The notes: a model not told the origin generated them from the letters alone. Shown: positions 45,486 to 54,879, counted from the stretch's first letter. The stretch: 64,000 nt of DNA from Multivorans sp965116445 (GCA_965116445.1 OZ220688.1:4588001-4652000); one strand, 5' to 3'. Translations and numbers: made by a program.

Positions 45486-46979
45486 CTAGAGAGCCGGACC
45501 CGGCGTCTCCGGGTCGGCGGGAGCGGGCATCGTAAACGATGCGGGATCGATGTCCGCGCCGGCTTCAGCCTCCTGGATCCTCAGTTCGGCTGCGACCATG
45601 CCCTCGACGGCGATCCGGATCGTGCCCGGCACCTTGAGTCCACCCACGTCCATGTAGTCGCCGATCGTCACCGCGATCTCCCCGGACGACCCAAGGAACG
45701 CTCCGTCAAAGACGATCCGCCGCTCCAGGAAGTCCTCGCCGCCCAGGTAGAGCGAGCGAGCCGCCCCGTCCGCCGCCTCGATGTCCAGCCGGTAGGTCTC
45801 GTCGCGCTCGACCTTCGCGGTACCGCCTAGCGACGCCTCGCCGCTGGTCGCGAGCCCGCCCCACAGGAAGTCGGAGAGGATGCCCACCGCCCCGACCATC
45901 TCGTCCGGCAACGGCGCCGGGTCGATGATCCCCTGCATCGGCGACACGTTCCATGCGGTCTCGCCGTCGTAGGCCAGGACCATCGTCAGCCCCTGCATGT
46001 CGATGTCGATCCGAAAGGAGTCGGGACGCGCGAACGCGACCGTCATCGGCACCTCGAAGCCGAGCATCACGACGGTACCGGAAGCGCTCAGGGTCGACAC
46101 CTCGCCGGCCGCATCTCCGCGAGCCGCCCCGTGGCGCTCCAGGATCGCAGCCAGGTCGAGCGATGCGTCCGCCGCCTGACCCGGCATGAAGAAGATGTCG
46201 GGATCGATCTCGGGGTTGATCTCGTACGAGTCCAGGGTCAACGGCATCTCACCCATCGGACTGCTCAGGATCTGCCGGTGCGCCAGCATCAGGCCGTCGA
46301 CCTCCCGGTAATCCTCGAAACGGGTCTCTGAATCCTCCAGGCCGAATCCGAAGTCCGCCTTGGAGATCCTCTTCTTCTCCAACCCGTCTTCCGTGCCGAT
46401 GAAGACCTGGTGCGTCACACCGCCAGGCGCGGTCACCACGAGCTTCCAGGCCTCGCCGTTCTCGATCTCCTCGCGGCCGGCAAGTTCCACCTCGTAGCCG
46501 GGCTCCGTGTACTCGAACCAGGGGCTGCTCAGCACGGCGTCCGCGGCCTGGGCGGCCGCCGCGTCCCCTTCGACGGCGGCCGGCTTCGGCTGGCCGGGCT
46601 GCTGCCCCCAGGCCTGCTCGCCGTCGAAGGCCTGGATCAGGGCCATGCCGCCGAAGTCGCCCTCCACCCGAACCTGATTCGGTCGACGCAGTTGAATCGT
46701 GAAGCGGGCCTCCATGCCCTGCACGGACATCGTTCCGGTGGCTCGCGCTGACTGAATCGAGCGCAGCTTCTCGAGACCGCCCCGGGCCTCGAGGTGCATC
46801 GTGAGCACCCGGTCGAGTTCGCCGGGTTCTTCCGCCTCCTGAGCCCAGCCGCCACCGGCAACCAGGACAAGCGCCAGGACGGCGAAACACGCACGAACGC
46901 GGTCCGCTCGCCGCCTGTTCCGTGCGCGACGCCCCGTTCCCGCGCGAGTTGCCGAGCCGATCGGTGCAGGTCGCTTCAT
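45486..46979 (-). CDS. secreted protein with two tandem LolA-like domains
   Basis: 497 residues from ATG 46979 with GGAGG upstream. A positively charged N-terminus and hydrophobic helix (~28-46) form a signal peptide. Two halves are homologous: LDRVLTMHLEARGGLEKLRSIQSARATGTM... with RRPNQVRVEGDFGGMALIQAFDGEQAWG, and LAAILERHGAARG...STLSASGTVVM with ARPDSFRIDIDMQGLTMVLAYDGETAWN. The pattern, a beta-rich domain ending in a DGETAW turn, resembles LolA/outer-membrane lipoprotein-sorting-like proteins; that assignment is by shape. It is 10 bases before the receptor gene and so likely feeds the same outer-membrane process. Confidence 0.8.
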   Translation of the reverse strand: MKRPAPIGSATRAGTGRRARNRRRADRVRACFAVLALVLVAGGGWAQEAEEPGELDRVLTMHLEARGGLEKLRSIQSARATGTMSVQGMEARFTIQLRRPNQVRVEGDFGGMALIQAFDGEQAWGQQPGQPKPAAVEGDAAAAQAADAVLSSPWFEYTEPGYEVELAGREEIENGEAWKLVVTAPGGVTHQVFIGTEDGLEKKRISKADFGFGLEDSETRFEDYREVDGLMLAHRQILSSPMGEMPLTLDSYEINPEIDPDIFFMPGQAADASLDLAAILERHGAARGDAAGEVSTLSASGTVVMLGFEVPMTVAFARPDSFRIDIDMQGLTMVLAYDGETAWNVSPMQGIIDPAPLPDEMVGAVGILSDFLWGGLATSGEASLGGTAKVERDETYRLDIEAADGAARSLYLGGEDFLERRIVFDGAFLGSSGEIAVTIGDYMDVGGLKVPGTIRIAVEGMVAAELRIQEAEAGADIDPASFTMPAPADPETPGPAL

Positions 46980-47113
46980 CTCATCCTCCGCTGGCTGTTC
47001 GCCGCGAAGCCCGCCGTTCACCGCCAAGCCGGCTCGCTGCCCGAAATCCGTGCGGGCATGATACCTGTTCCGTTAGAGGGTTTCTCCTCTACGATTCGGC
47101 AGCGAGTCGCTCG

Positions 47114-48178
47114 ATGCACGAGGAAGCACAGGACAATGGGACGAACGTGCGCCTCCGCTTCACGGCGAGCGGCCGGGAGTACTTCCGCATCTGGATCGTG
47201 AATGTCGCGCTGACGCTCCTGACCCTCGGCATCTACTCCGCCTGGGCGAAGGTGCGGGCGCGGCGCTACCTGTACGGCAACGTCTGGCTCGGCGGCTCTG
47301 CCTTCGACTACACGGCCAACCCGGTGGCCATCCTGCGGGGGCGGATTCTGGTTGTGATCGTCCTGGCGCTGCTCTCGTTCGCCCAGTTCTTCTCGATCCT
47401 CTACTACTACGCGGCGCTTCTCGCCCTGATGCCCCTGGTGCCGTGGGTCGTCGTCCGCGCCCGTTCCTTCCAGATGCGCAACTCCAGGTATCGCGGCATT
47501 GCGCTCGACTTCCAGGGCAAGTACTGGGACGCCGCAGTCTGGTATCCCCTTTCATGGGCCGCCTCGATCGCGACCCTGGGGCTGGCAAGACCGTTCACAG
47601 TGTTCGGGCGCGACCGCTACCTGGTCACGGAATCCCGCTTCGGCAACCAGCCGTTCGGCTTCGCCGGCAAGCCGCGGCCGTACTACGGGATGTACGTGGT
47701 CACCGCGGTCGTCGTCGGAGTCCTGTACATCGGGGGAATCGTCGCCCTGTTCGTCGTCCTGAGCGCGGTGTTGGCCGCGACGAGTTCCAATGCGGAAGCC
47801 GCCGAACCCGACATGCGGTTGATCCTTGTCGGCCTGGTGGCCATTGTGGCCGCGGTCAGCCTCTTCGTCCTGGCGTATCTGCGCACCCGACTGCTCAGCT
47901 ACCGCTGGAGCAACACCCGACTCCGCGAGGACACGTTCAGCCTCGATCTGTCCTTCACCGAGATGCTGTGGCTGTACTCGAGCAACGCCGTCCTGATCAT
48001 TGCCACGTTTGGCCTGTTCATTCCCTTCGCCCGCATCCGCGTCCTCCGCTATGTCGTGGGCCAGTTCTCCGTCACCCGGACCGACGCCGCAAGGATCTTC
48101 GAGGCCGGCGAATCGCAAGGCGTAGCCGCGACCGGCGCGGAGGCTGCCGGCGAGTTCGGACTGGAGATCGGCATATGA
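47114..48178 (+). CDS. DUF898 family integral membrane protein (YjgN-like)
   Basis: 354 residues, ATG 47114. The repeated pattern F-x-G-x-G-x-Y-F-x-IW at the start (RFTASGREYFRIWIVN) and TLGIYSAWAKVRARRYLYGN is the DUF898 signature. The protein has about seven hydrophobic segments, and a related unit recurs in RPYYGMYVV... and LLSYRWSNTRL. The family is widespread and its function unknown. The last codons overlap the ATG of the M48 protease gene (ATGA), a pairing that suggests a shared envelope role. Confidence 0.88.
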   Translation: MHEEAQDNGTNVRLRFTASGREYFRIWIVNVALTLLTLGIYSAWAKVRARRYLYGNVWLGGSAFDYTANPVAILRGRILVVIVLALLSFAQFFSILYYYAALLALMPLVPWVVVRARSFQMRNSRYRGIALDFQGKYWDAAVWYPLSWAASIATLGLARPFTVFGRDRYLVTESRFGNQPFGFAGKPRPYYGMYVVTAVVVGVLYIGGIVALFVVLSAVLAATSSNAEAAEPDMRLILVGLVAIVAAVSLFVLAYLRTRLLSYRWSNTRLREDTFSLDLSFTEMLWLYSSNAVLIIATFGLFIPFARIRVLRYVVGQFSVTRTDAARIFEAGESQGVAATGAEAAGEFGLEIGI

Positions 48179-49251
48179 GCGGCATTCCGTGCCGCTACTA
48201 CGACGGGCGCACTTCCCGGAGGTACAACGCCGCTCTCGCGCTCACCGCTCGAGGCGGGCTCGTCATCGCCTGCGAGGGCAGAGACGAGCACCTCACCTGC
48301 GAGGACGTCCGGATACCCGGTCGCGTCGCCAACACGCCGCGCTACATCCACCTGTCGGACGGCGGGGTGTGCGAAGTCCAGGACAACGACGCTCTGGACG
48401 GCGAGCAGGCTCGCACTCGCCGTGACCCTGAACCGCGAGCCGACCGTTTCGGTCGCCTGCGCCACCTCTTGGACAGCACCTGGCGGGGAGCGGCCGCGGC
48501 TCTTGCGGTCACGGCGGCGATCCTCTACTCGTTCACCGAGTGGGGCGCGCCGGCGGTCGCTACCGTCGCCGTCGCCGCGACACCTCCCGAAGTGGAAGCG
48601 GTCATCGGCGAGAACTTCCTGACCATGCTCGAACGACTGCAACTCCTCAAACCTTCCGAACTCGAGCCGAACCGCCGCAACGAACTCCTGGCGGCCTTCG
48701 AGGAGATGCGCAGGGAGACCGGCGTCGAAGACGCGGACCTCCGGTTCCACTCCGTCGGTGTTCCCAACGCCTTCGCCCTGCCGGGCGGCACGGTCGTGCT
48801 GACGGACCTGCTGGTCGAACTGGCCGAGGACGACGAGGAGGTCATTGCGGTTCTGGCCCACGAACTGGGACACGTCTCGGGACGCCACGTGATGCGGCGT
48901 TTCGCCCAGACCTCCTCGATGCTCGTTCTCTGGACGGCATTCACCGGCGACGTGTCCGTCGCCGCGCTCTCCTTCCTGGGGCCGGACCGGCTGCTGGCCC
49001 AGCGCTACTCGCGCTCCTTCGAAAACGACGCCGACCGCTTCGCCTTCGACTACCTGCTCAGCGCCGGTATTCCGCCAACGCGACTCTCCGACATCATCCA
49101 GCGGCTCAGCGGCGCCGACCGCGAAGCGAGCGCAAGCGCAGGCGGCAACGCTCTGGACTGGCTTGCCAGCCACCCCGGCGCGGAAGAGCGCGCACGAAAC
49201 GCCGCGGAGGCCGCGAAGCGAGCCCGCGAGGGCGCCGCGGCAGACGAATGA
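48175..49251 (+). CDS. M48 family metallopeptidase with N-terminal DUF7092-like domain
   Basis: 358 residues, ATG 48175. The zinc motif is His229-Glu230-x2-His233 (LAHELGHVSGRH), with the third ligand in ENDADRFAFDY. An N-terminal domain (~1-75; CRYYDGRTSRRYNAALAL, RIPGRVANTPRYI) and one helix (~107-120) precede it. The protease domain follows the helix, so it should face the periplasm. M48 enzymes (HtpX, BepA) degrade misfolded membrane or periplasmic proteins. It is coupled to the DUF898 gene. Confidence 0.9.
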   Translation: MSGIPCRYYDGRTSRRYNAALALTARGGLVIACEGRDEHLTCEDVRIPGRVANTPRYIHLSDGGVCEVQDNDALDGEQARTRRDPEPRADRFGRLRHLLDSTWRGAAAALAVTAAILYSFTEWGAPAVATVAVAATPPEVEAVIGENFLTMLERLQLLKPSELEPNRRNELLAAFEEMRRETGVEDADLRFHSVGVPNAFALPGGTVVLTDLLVELAEDDEEVIAVLAHELGHVSGRHVMRRFAQTSSMLVLWTAFTGDVSVAALSFLGPDRLLAQRYSRSFENDADRFAFDYLLSAGIPPTRLSDIIQRLSGADREASASAGGNALDWLASHPGAEERARNAAEAAKRAREGAAADE

Positions 49252-49347
49252 CCTTCACGGCCCAGGCGGCATACTCTCGGCAAGGCAACCGAAGCAGAAC
49301 TCGAAGACCGCGACAGCCAACCCGGCCCGCGGCAGGAGACACCCGTC

Positions 49348-50199
49348 ATGCAGAAACTGACCCAGGCCCAGCGCGAACAGTGGGCAATCGACGGCTACAT
49401 CCGCGTCGAACAGGCGCTGTCACCGGAACAGGTCGCGTTCTTCGACGCCGAACTCGACCGCATCCGCCAGCTTCCCGGCTGGGAGCCGAACCCCGACGGA
49501 CCCCTCGGCCACTACGCCTGGCTGGACCACGCCGTCGACCGGGATCCCGAGGGATTCATGGACCGCCGCGTGCTGCTCCACTATGACCAGGCGTTCCTCG
49601 ACCTGATGGACGCCTCGCCCGTCTTCGACGTGGTCACGGACATCATGGGCCCCTACGTCGTGCTCAGCATGAGCCAGGCGATCGTGCGACCGTCGAACCC
49701 CAGGTGGCCCGGCTACACGCACACCGACGGCGGTGAGGCGCTGCGCCGCGTCCGGGTCACGGAGACCAGCCTGCCCCTTGCGATGAAGGCCCTCTACCTG
49801 CTCTCCGACGTGACGGACGAAGACTGCGGCAACTTCACCGTCTTCCCCGGCAGCCACATGCGCCCGTTCCCGGACCGCCCCTACCCGGCGCCGGGGCCGA
49901 AGACCCCGGGCGCGGTGCAGCTCAAGGGCAAGGCCGGCGACTGCATCCTCTTCCCGCACTCCCTCTGGCACGGCCCGTCGGTGAACGCCTCGCCGCGGGC
50001 CCGCAAGACGATCCTCTACAACTACTGCCAGTTGTTCCTGCGCACCTACGACCCGGAGCCCACGCCCGAAGTCCTGGAGCGCTGCACCCCCCGCCAGCGC
50101 CGGCTGCTCGGCGATCTCGGCTACGACTTCCGACCGGGCTCGTACTTCTACGCGCCACAGGACCAGGCGGACGTGATCGTCGGCGGAATCCGGGACTGA
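49348..50199 (+). CDS. phytanoyl-CoA dioxygenase family protein
   Basis: 283 residues, ATG 49348. The Fe(II) facial triad is visible as His125-x-Asp127 (YTHTDGG) with the distal His at 204 or 208 (FPHSLWHG); Arg217/Arg219 follows for 2-oxoglutarate. The family hydroxylates diverse substrates including acyl-CoAs and small natural products. No acyl-CoA gene adjoins it, so the substrate is open. Confidence 0.9.
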   Translation: MQKLTQAQREQWAIDGYIRVEQALSPEQVAFFDAELDRIRQLPGWEPNPDGPLGHYAWLDHAVDRDPEGFMDRRVLLHYDQAFLDLMDASPVFDVVTDIMGPYVVLSMSQAIVRPSNPRWPGYTHTDGGEALRRVRVTETSLPLAMKALYLLSDVTDEDCGNFTVFPGSHMRPFPDRPYPAPGPKTPGAVQLKGKAGDCILFPHSLWHGPSVNASPRARKTILYNYCQLFLRTYDPEPTPEVLERCTPRQRRLLGDLGYDFRPGSYFYAPQDQADVIVGGIRD

Positions 50200-50207
50200 C
50201 CTTGCGG

Positions 50208-50244
50208 CGCACGAACTTTGTGCGCCGGCCCTCTGGCCGGCTTC
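50208..50244. repeat. palindromic intergenic repeat, copy 5 (inverted, divergent)
   Basis: GCGCAC-GAACTTT-GTGCGC followed by GCCGGCC-CTCT-GGCCGGC. Read on the minus strand, the second stem resembles the copy at 2951. It lies nine bases after the dioxygenase stop and blurs the start of the following peptidase gene. Confidence 0.55.
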
Positions 50245-50252
50245 TGAACCGG

Positions 50253-51251
50253 GTGCGTCGGCGCACGGGACCTCCGACGACCTCAAGCAGCCGCGCCCGC
50301 CTGCACCTGTTGACGTGCACCGCGCTCTTTGCGGGCATGGCTCTGGCGTGTACAACCATCGCCGTCCCGGCCCCGGACGTCCCCGCGTCTGCCGAGGAAC
50401 CACGGCAAGAAAGCACGCTGCCCGATCTCCTCTCCGATCTGACCAGCATCGTCGGCCGCGAAACCGTCGACCGCGGAGACGAACTCCTGCGCATGTTCCG
50501 GGAACGCGGGTTCGATCCGGACGTTCACGAGTTCTCGACCACACCGTCGGAACGCCAACCGAGAGAAGCCGGCAGGAACCTGATCGCCACCCTCGGCCAG
50601 GGCCGCCGCGACATCGTGGTCGGCGCGCACTACGACGTGGTCCGCCTCCAGGACGGCTCGGTCGTCGGCGGCGCGGTGGACAACGGCGCCGCGTCGGTCG
50701 TTCTCACCAGGGTGGCCGAGACCCTGCGACGACACGAGTTGGGCCATCGCGTCCGGGTCGTCCTCTTCGACCTCGAGGAGGCCGGCCTTCTCGGCTCCCG
50801 CGCCTGGGTGCAGGACGAAGATCGAAACCGCATCGCCGCCATGGTCAACGTCGACGTGGTCGTCGGCGACGGCGCGTTGATGTACGGACCGACTTCCCAC
50901 GAGGGAAACGAGGCCGTCTACCGCAGTCTTCGCAGCGCGTGCGCCGCCAGCGGGACCCAGTGCATGGACTTCCCCCGCTACCCGCCAAGCGACGACCGCG
51001 CCTTCCAGGCCGCCGGGATCCCCAACGTCTCCATCGGAATGAACGGGACAACCGAAGCGCACCAGATGTGGCTCGTCCTGAACGCGGGCGCCGAGTCCGG
51101 ACTCCGCGAGGGCTTCAGCCCTGAGGTCTTCCAGGTCATTCACACGAGCAGGGACACGATCGAACGTGCGAACGAGGCCGCGATGAAGCGGCTTCACGAC
51201 GTGGTCGTGGCCCTGGTGCTCGAACTGGACAGGACCCTCCAGACTCCTTGA
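50253..51251 (+). CDS. M28 family aminopeptidase-like lipoprotein
   Basis: 332 residues if started at GTG 50253; the start is uncertain because a repeat occupies the upstream region (TTG 50202 and TTG 50310 are alternatives). A lipobox-like ALAC follows a hydrophobic segment. Metal-site motifs: GAHYDVV (His, Asp), VDNGAAS (Asp), DLEEAGLLGS (Glu-Glu) and a late IHTSRDT (His). These fit a dinuclear zinc exopeptidase acting on peptides at the periplasmic side. It stands alone between two repeats. Confidence 0.87.
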   Translation: MRRRTGPPTTSSSRARLHLLTCTALFAGMALACTTIAVPAPDVPASAEEPRQESTLPDLLSDLTSIVGRETVDRGDELLRMFRERGFDPDVHEFSTTPSERQPREAGRNLIATLGQGRRDIVVGAHYDVVRLQDGSVVGGAVDNGAASVVLTRVAETLRRHELGHRVRVVLFDLEEAGLLGSRAWVQDEDRNRIAAMVNVDVVVGDGALMYGPTSHEGNEAVYRSLRSACAASGTQCMDFPRYPPSDDRAFQAAGIPNVSIGMNGTTEAHQMWLVLNAGAESGLREGFSPEVFQVIHTSRDTIERANEAAMKRLHDVVVALVLELDRTLQTP

Positions 51252-51288
51252 ACAGGCATAGCCTTCACCATTCAGGCAAGTCTCCGCC

Positions 51289-51320
51289 CTCTGGGTGCGC
51301 CGGCGTCCTCGCCGTCATCC
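51289..51320. repeat. palindromic intergenic repeat, copy 6 (inverted)
   Basis: The minus strand reads GGATGACGGCG-AGGA-CGCCGGCGCACCCAGAG, close to consensus. It lies in the 136-base gap between the convergent M28 peptidase and AAA ATPase genes. Confidence 0.85.
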
Positions 51321-51387
51321 GCTCCGGTCTGCACGCTCGTCGGTCTGAGGCGGAGCCTCGCTAGACGGTTGACGGGGAGGCCGCCAC

Positions 51388-52995
51388 TCAAGCCCCCCAA
51401 ACGGTAACGGCCCGCCCGCCCAGCGACTCCTCGCGCCGGAAGATCTTCTCCTCCCAAGACTTGGAATCGTCCCGGTCGAAGATCACAAGGTGTCCCGACT
51501 CGCCGCCGCAGCGGTCCATGTAGTCCAGAGTCTGTTCCAGGCCCTCGCGGATCGTGGCGTCCAGGCTGCCGCGCAGGACCTTGCACTCCACGACGTAGCG
51601 GCGCGCGGGCACGCCCGGCTCGGCGACGCCGGCTAAACGGCCGAGCGGCCACACGATCAGCAGGTCGGTCCGCCGGCTGCCCAGCGCGTACTCCCGCTCG
51701 ATCCGGCCGCCCCCGTTGACGACCCGCTGCAGGAACGCCTGCAGCAGCAACTGCGGACCCGCTTCCTTGTACTGGAACCGCTCGAGCCAGTGCTCGGAGT
51801 GCTCCCGGAAGAACCGCTGGAACGCCGCCAGCAGACCCTCCACGTCGAGGTCGCCGTCCGGCTTCACGTACCACTCCGTCTCCTGGAGGATCGAGTCCTC
51901 GCGGGCGTACATCAGCTCCCGCGGGATCACTTCCCGGTAGATCGGGTTCGCTATCCGGCGCGGGCCGCGCCGCGCCAGCAGGCCCAGGTCTCGGACGTAC
52001 TCCACGTCGTCCGGGCTGGCTCTGCCGGCGTCGGCCCCGCTCAGGACCGGCTCGACCACCCGCCGCACCCGCTCCTCGCGCAGCTTGTCCGCCAATTGGT
52101 GCAGGTGCGTCTGCCGACCGAGGACCAGCTCCTCCTTGGCCTCCATGATCGCTTCCTCGTCGATCGTCAGTGAGCGGTCCCGGGCGGCCCTGTTCTCGAA
52201 GCAGGCCTGGTAGGCCAGCGCGTTCACCAGCCACGGCTGGCCTCGCGACAAGCTCCACACGGCGGCAAGGGCGCCCTCGGTGAACTCCTGCTCCGTCTCC
52301 TCCGCATGCTGACCGAGCAGCGACCGCACCTCGGCCTCTTCGAACTCCCCCAGTCGAAGCGATTTCGCCTTGATGTTGAAGGCGCTGCCGCCGGCGATGA
52401 CTTCGCCGGCCGATTCCGAGTGAATGCGGTAGTCACGCACGTCGCGGATACCGCACAGGATCACGCTCTGCGGAAACGCGGCCGGCCGCTGGTCGTACCC
52501 CGCCCGCAACTGACGCAGCACCGAGATCAGCGCGTCCCCCACCAGCGCGTCGATCTCGTCCAGGAACAGAATCAGGGGCTTGGGGTCGTTCAGCGACCAC
52601 CGAGTCAACGCCCTCCTCAGCGCGCCGTGAGGCCCCTCGGCCGCCAGGAAAGCCTCGCGATTGGCCTCCACGAAATCGTCGCCCAGAGTGATCAGCGCCC
52701 GATCGCCGAGGCCGCCCAGGATGGCCCGCATGGCCGCCTCGACTCCCCCTCGCGCCGTCTGCGCGGTCTCGACGTTGGTGTAGACGCAGCGGTACTCGCC
52801 CTCCGCGTTCAGCAAGTCCCGCAGCGCCAGCAGCGCCGATGTCTTCCCCGTCTGCCGCGGCGCGTGCAGCACGAAGTAGCGCTCGTCCCTGATCAAGCGC
52901 AGAACCTCGTCGAGATCGAAGCGCTCGAGCGGCGGAATGCTGTAGTGCTTGGCCGGAACCACCGGCCCGGAGGTGTTGAAGAAACGTTCGGCCAT
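51388..52995 (-). CDS. AAA ATPase with a putative C-terminal PD-(D/E)XK nuclease domain
   Basis: 535 residues, ATG 52995. Walker A is APRQTGKTSAL (Lys51), Walker B LILFLDEIDAL, and a helical lid region with SLSRGQPWLVNALAYQ is typical of STAND/AAA_14-like ATPases. The C-terminal ~180 residues contain RRTDLLIVWP and YVVECKVLRG, the spaced Asp ... Glu-x-Lys of PD-(D/E)XK nucleases, followed by LEQTLDYMDRCG. An ATPase-nuclease fusion of this kind often serves in defence or DNA/RNA processing, but no partner is next to it. Role unknown. Confidence 0.82.
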   Translation of the reverse strand: MAERFFNTSGPVVPAKHYSIPPLERFDLDEVLRLIRDERYFVLHAPRQTGKTSALLALRDLLNAEGEYRCVYTNVETAQTARGGVEAAMRAILGGLGDRALITLGDDFVEANREAFLAAEGPHGALRRALTRWSLNDPKPLILFLDEIDALVGDALISVLRQLRAGYDQRPAAFPQSVILCGIRDVRDYRIHSESAGEVIAGGSAFNIKAKSLRLGEFEEAEVRSLLGQHAEETEQEFTEGALAAVWSLSRGQPWLVNALAYQACFENRAARDRSLTIDEEAIMEAKEELVLGRQTHLHQLADKLREERVRRVVEPVLSGADAGRASPDDVEYVRDLGLLARRGPRRIANPIYREVIPRELMYAREDSILQETEWYVKPDGDLDVEGLLAAFQRFFREHSEHWLERFQYKEAGPQLLLQAFLQRVVNGGGRIEREYALGSRRTDLLIVWPLGRLAGVAEPGVPARRYVVECKVLRGSLDATIREGLEQTLDYMDRCGGESGHLVIFDRDDSKSWEEKIFRREESLGGRAVTVWGA

Positions 52996-53162
52996 CGGTC
53001 CGTGTTCGCCCGTCGAGTGACGCCGTCATCGTACCGCGGGACACCGATCCATCACTCGGCTCCTCGCCAGGGCGTGCCGGACAACCCGAACGCAGCGTAC
53101 GAGTTCGTCGCACCGGACACCGAATGCACCGCATGGACACCGCGAAAGCGGTCAAGGCCACT

Positions 53163-53846
53163 TCAGGGCGGATCCGCGTAGGGCTCGTCCTCGGGCACGA
53201 ACTCCGTCTCCAGCCGCGCCTCCCGGCTCCACTCGCGCATCGCCTTCGTCTTGAGCAGCGCGTCGCAGTAGTCCGCGGCTTCGGAGTCCAGCGCCGGCTC
53301 GTAGGTCGCGAACCGCGAGGCGACCGGCAGAAAACAGGCGTCCGCGGCCGAGTACTTGCCGAAGAGGAACGGGCCATCGGCGCCGAACTCCCGTCGGGCG
53401 TCCCGCCAGAACGCGGTCAGCCGTTCGATCTCTGCCAGGACCTCGGGCTTACGGCCCTTCCCCGGATGGCTCGAGCGGATGTTCATCGGCATCGCAGAGC
53501 GCAGGGCGAAGAAGCCGGAGTGGAAGGTCGCGACCAGGGAGCGCGCGCGGGCACGGGCCCGGTCGTTTGCTGGCCAGACTTCGCGGTCTGGATAGAGATC
53601 GCCCAGGCGCTCGACGATCGCCGAAGTGTCGAAGGTGGCGAAGCCCTGCCCGGGCTCACCCTCCCAGAGCACCGGCACGAGCCGCGTGGGCGACAGCCGG
53701 GCGATGTTCCGGTCCCAATCCTCCGAGTCGAACTTCAGCATCCGTTCCGCGAACGGAATGCCGAGCTCCGTCATCAGCGCCCAGGGTCGCAGCGACCAGG
53801 ACGAGTAGTTCTTGTTGCCGATCACGAGAGTAAGGGGCTTCGTCAT
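53163..53846 (-). CDS. glutathione S-transferase family protein
   Basis: 227 residues, ATG 53846. The thioredoxin-like N-terminal domain begins TLVIGNKNYSSWSLRPWALMTELGIPF, with the S-W-S active-site region, and contains LVPVLWEGEPGQGFATFDTSAIVERLGDLYP, which has the cis-Pro and glutathione-binding Ser pattern. A helical C-terminal domain follows. Such enzymes conjugate glutathione to electrophiles or act as reductases. It stands alone. Confidence 0.87.
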   Translation of the reverse strand: MTKPLTLVIGNKNYSSWSLRPWALMTELGIPFAERMLKFDSEDWDRNIARLSPTRLVPVLWEGEPGQGFATFDTSAIVERLGDLYPDREVWPANDRARARARSLVATFHSGFFALRSAMPMNIRSSHPGKGRKPEVLAEIERLTAFWRDARREFGADGPFLFGKYSAADACFLPVASRFATYEPALDSEAADYCDALLKTKAMREWSREARLETEFVPEDEPYADPP

Positions 53847-53925
53847 GGGCGGCGGACGCTACCCCAGCACCACTTCAAACGCATGGCGGTTGACGGGCGC
53901 AAGCCAGGCGCTATCCTGAAAGATC

Positions 53926-54879
53926 GTGTCCCGCTACAGCTTGCTCCGCACCCGGGTCGCCACAGCCGCGACCCTCCTCGTCGTGTCCACCGACGCGCCG
54001 GTCTGCGCCCAGGCTGGCTCGAACTGGCAAGCGCCGGGCGACATCGAGGGTCTGTGGGACTTCGCCACGGCAACGCCGCTTCAGAGACCCGCGGACTACT
54101 CGGAGCAGGAGTACTTCAGCGCCGAAGAGGCAACCCGGTTCGAGCGCGACCTGATCGCGCGCCGAGCCGAGGCCCAGACGCGCAGCCCCAGCGTCCACGC
54201 CCCCTACTGGCTCGACCACGGCCGCAACGTGCAGGAGTCACGCCGCACGTCGCTGATCTTCGACCCACCGAACGGCCGCATCCCGCCAATGACGGAGGAC
54301 GGCCGGCGGCGCGCCCAGGAACGACGCGACAAGCGCCAGAAAGCGCCGGACGGACCCGAGGATCGCTCCCTCTGGGAACGCTGCCTGATGGGCTTCAACG
54401 CGGGGCCGCCGATGAACCCGGGGGCCTACAACAACAACGTCCTGATCCTGGTCACGGCCGGCACGGTCGCGCTCCTGAACGAGATGGTCCACGACACCCG
54501 GATCGTCCCCGTGGGCGACCAGCCCCGTCTCCCCGAGCACCTGCGGCAGTTCAAGGGCGATTCCCGCGGAACCTGGGACGGCGAAACCCTGGTCATCGAA
54601 ACCCGGAACTTCGAACCCCGGATCAGCTTCCAGGGCGCCGGCGGCAACATGCGCCTCGTCGAGCGCTTCACCCGCTTCGACGACACGACGCTGATCTACG
54701 AGTACACAATCGACGACCCGGAGTCCTTCAACCGCCCCTGGAGCGCGCGCCTCGAGATGAAGAAGTCCGACCAGGCGCTCTTCGAGTACGCCTGCCACGA
54801 AGGGAACTACGGCCTGCTGAACATCCTCGAGTACGCAAGGACGAACGAGAAGCGGGCTAGCGAGCCTCCAGCAGAGTGA
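53926..54879 (+). CDS. secreted protein of unknown function (paralogue of 72-1151)
   Basis: 317 residues from GTG 53926 with a signal peptide (~1-28). It shares with the first gene the order of NGRIPPMTEDGRRRAQERR, ERCLM, TLVIETRNF and ACHEGNY. In addition it has the phrase FDFATATPLQR in place of NYDVANLTPFER. The family is secreted, with no recognised catalytic motif. The last 23 bases overlap the end of the convergent vapC gene. Confidence 0.82.
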   Translation: MSRYSLLRTRVATAATLLVVSTDAPVCAQAGSNWQAPGDIEGLWDFATATPLQRPADYSEQEYFSAEEATRFERDLIARRAEAQTRSPSVHAPYWLDHGRNVQESRRTSLIFDPPNGRIPPMTEDGRRRAQERRDKRQKAPDGPEDRSLWERCLMGFNAGPPMNPGAYNNNVLILVTAGTVALLNEMVHDTRIVPVGDQPRLPEHLRQFKGDSRGTWDGETLVIETRNFEPRISFQGAGGNMRLVERFTRFDDTTLIYEYTIDDPESFNRPWSARLEMKKSDQALFEYACHEGNYGLLNILEYARTNEKRASEPPAE

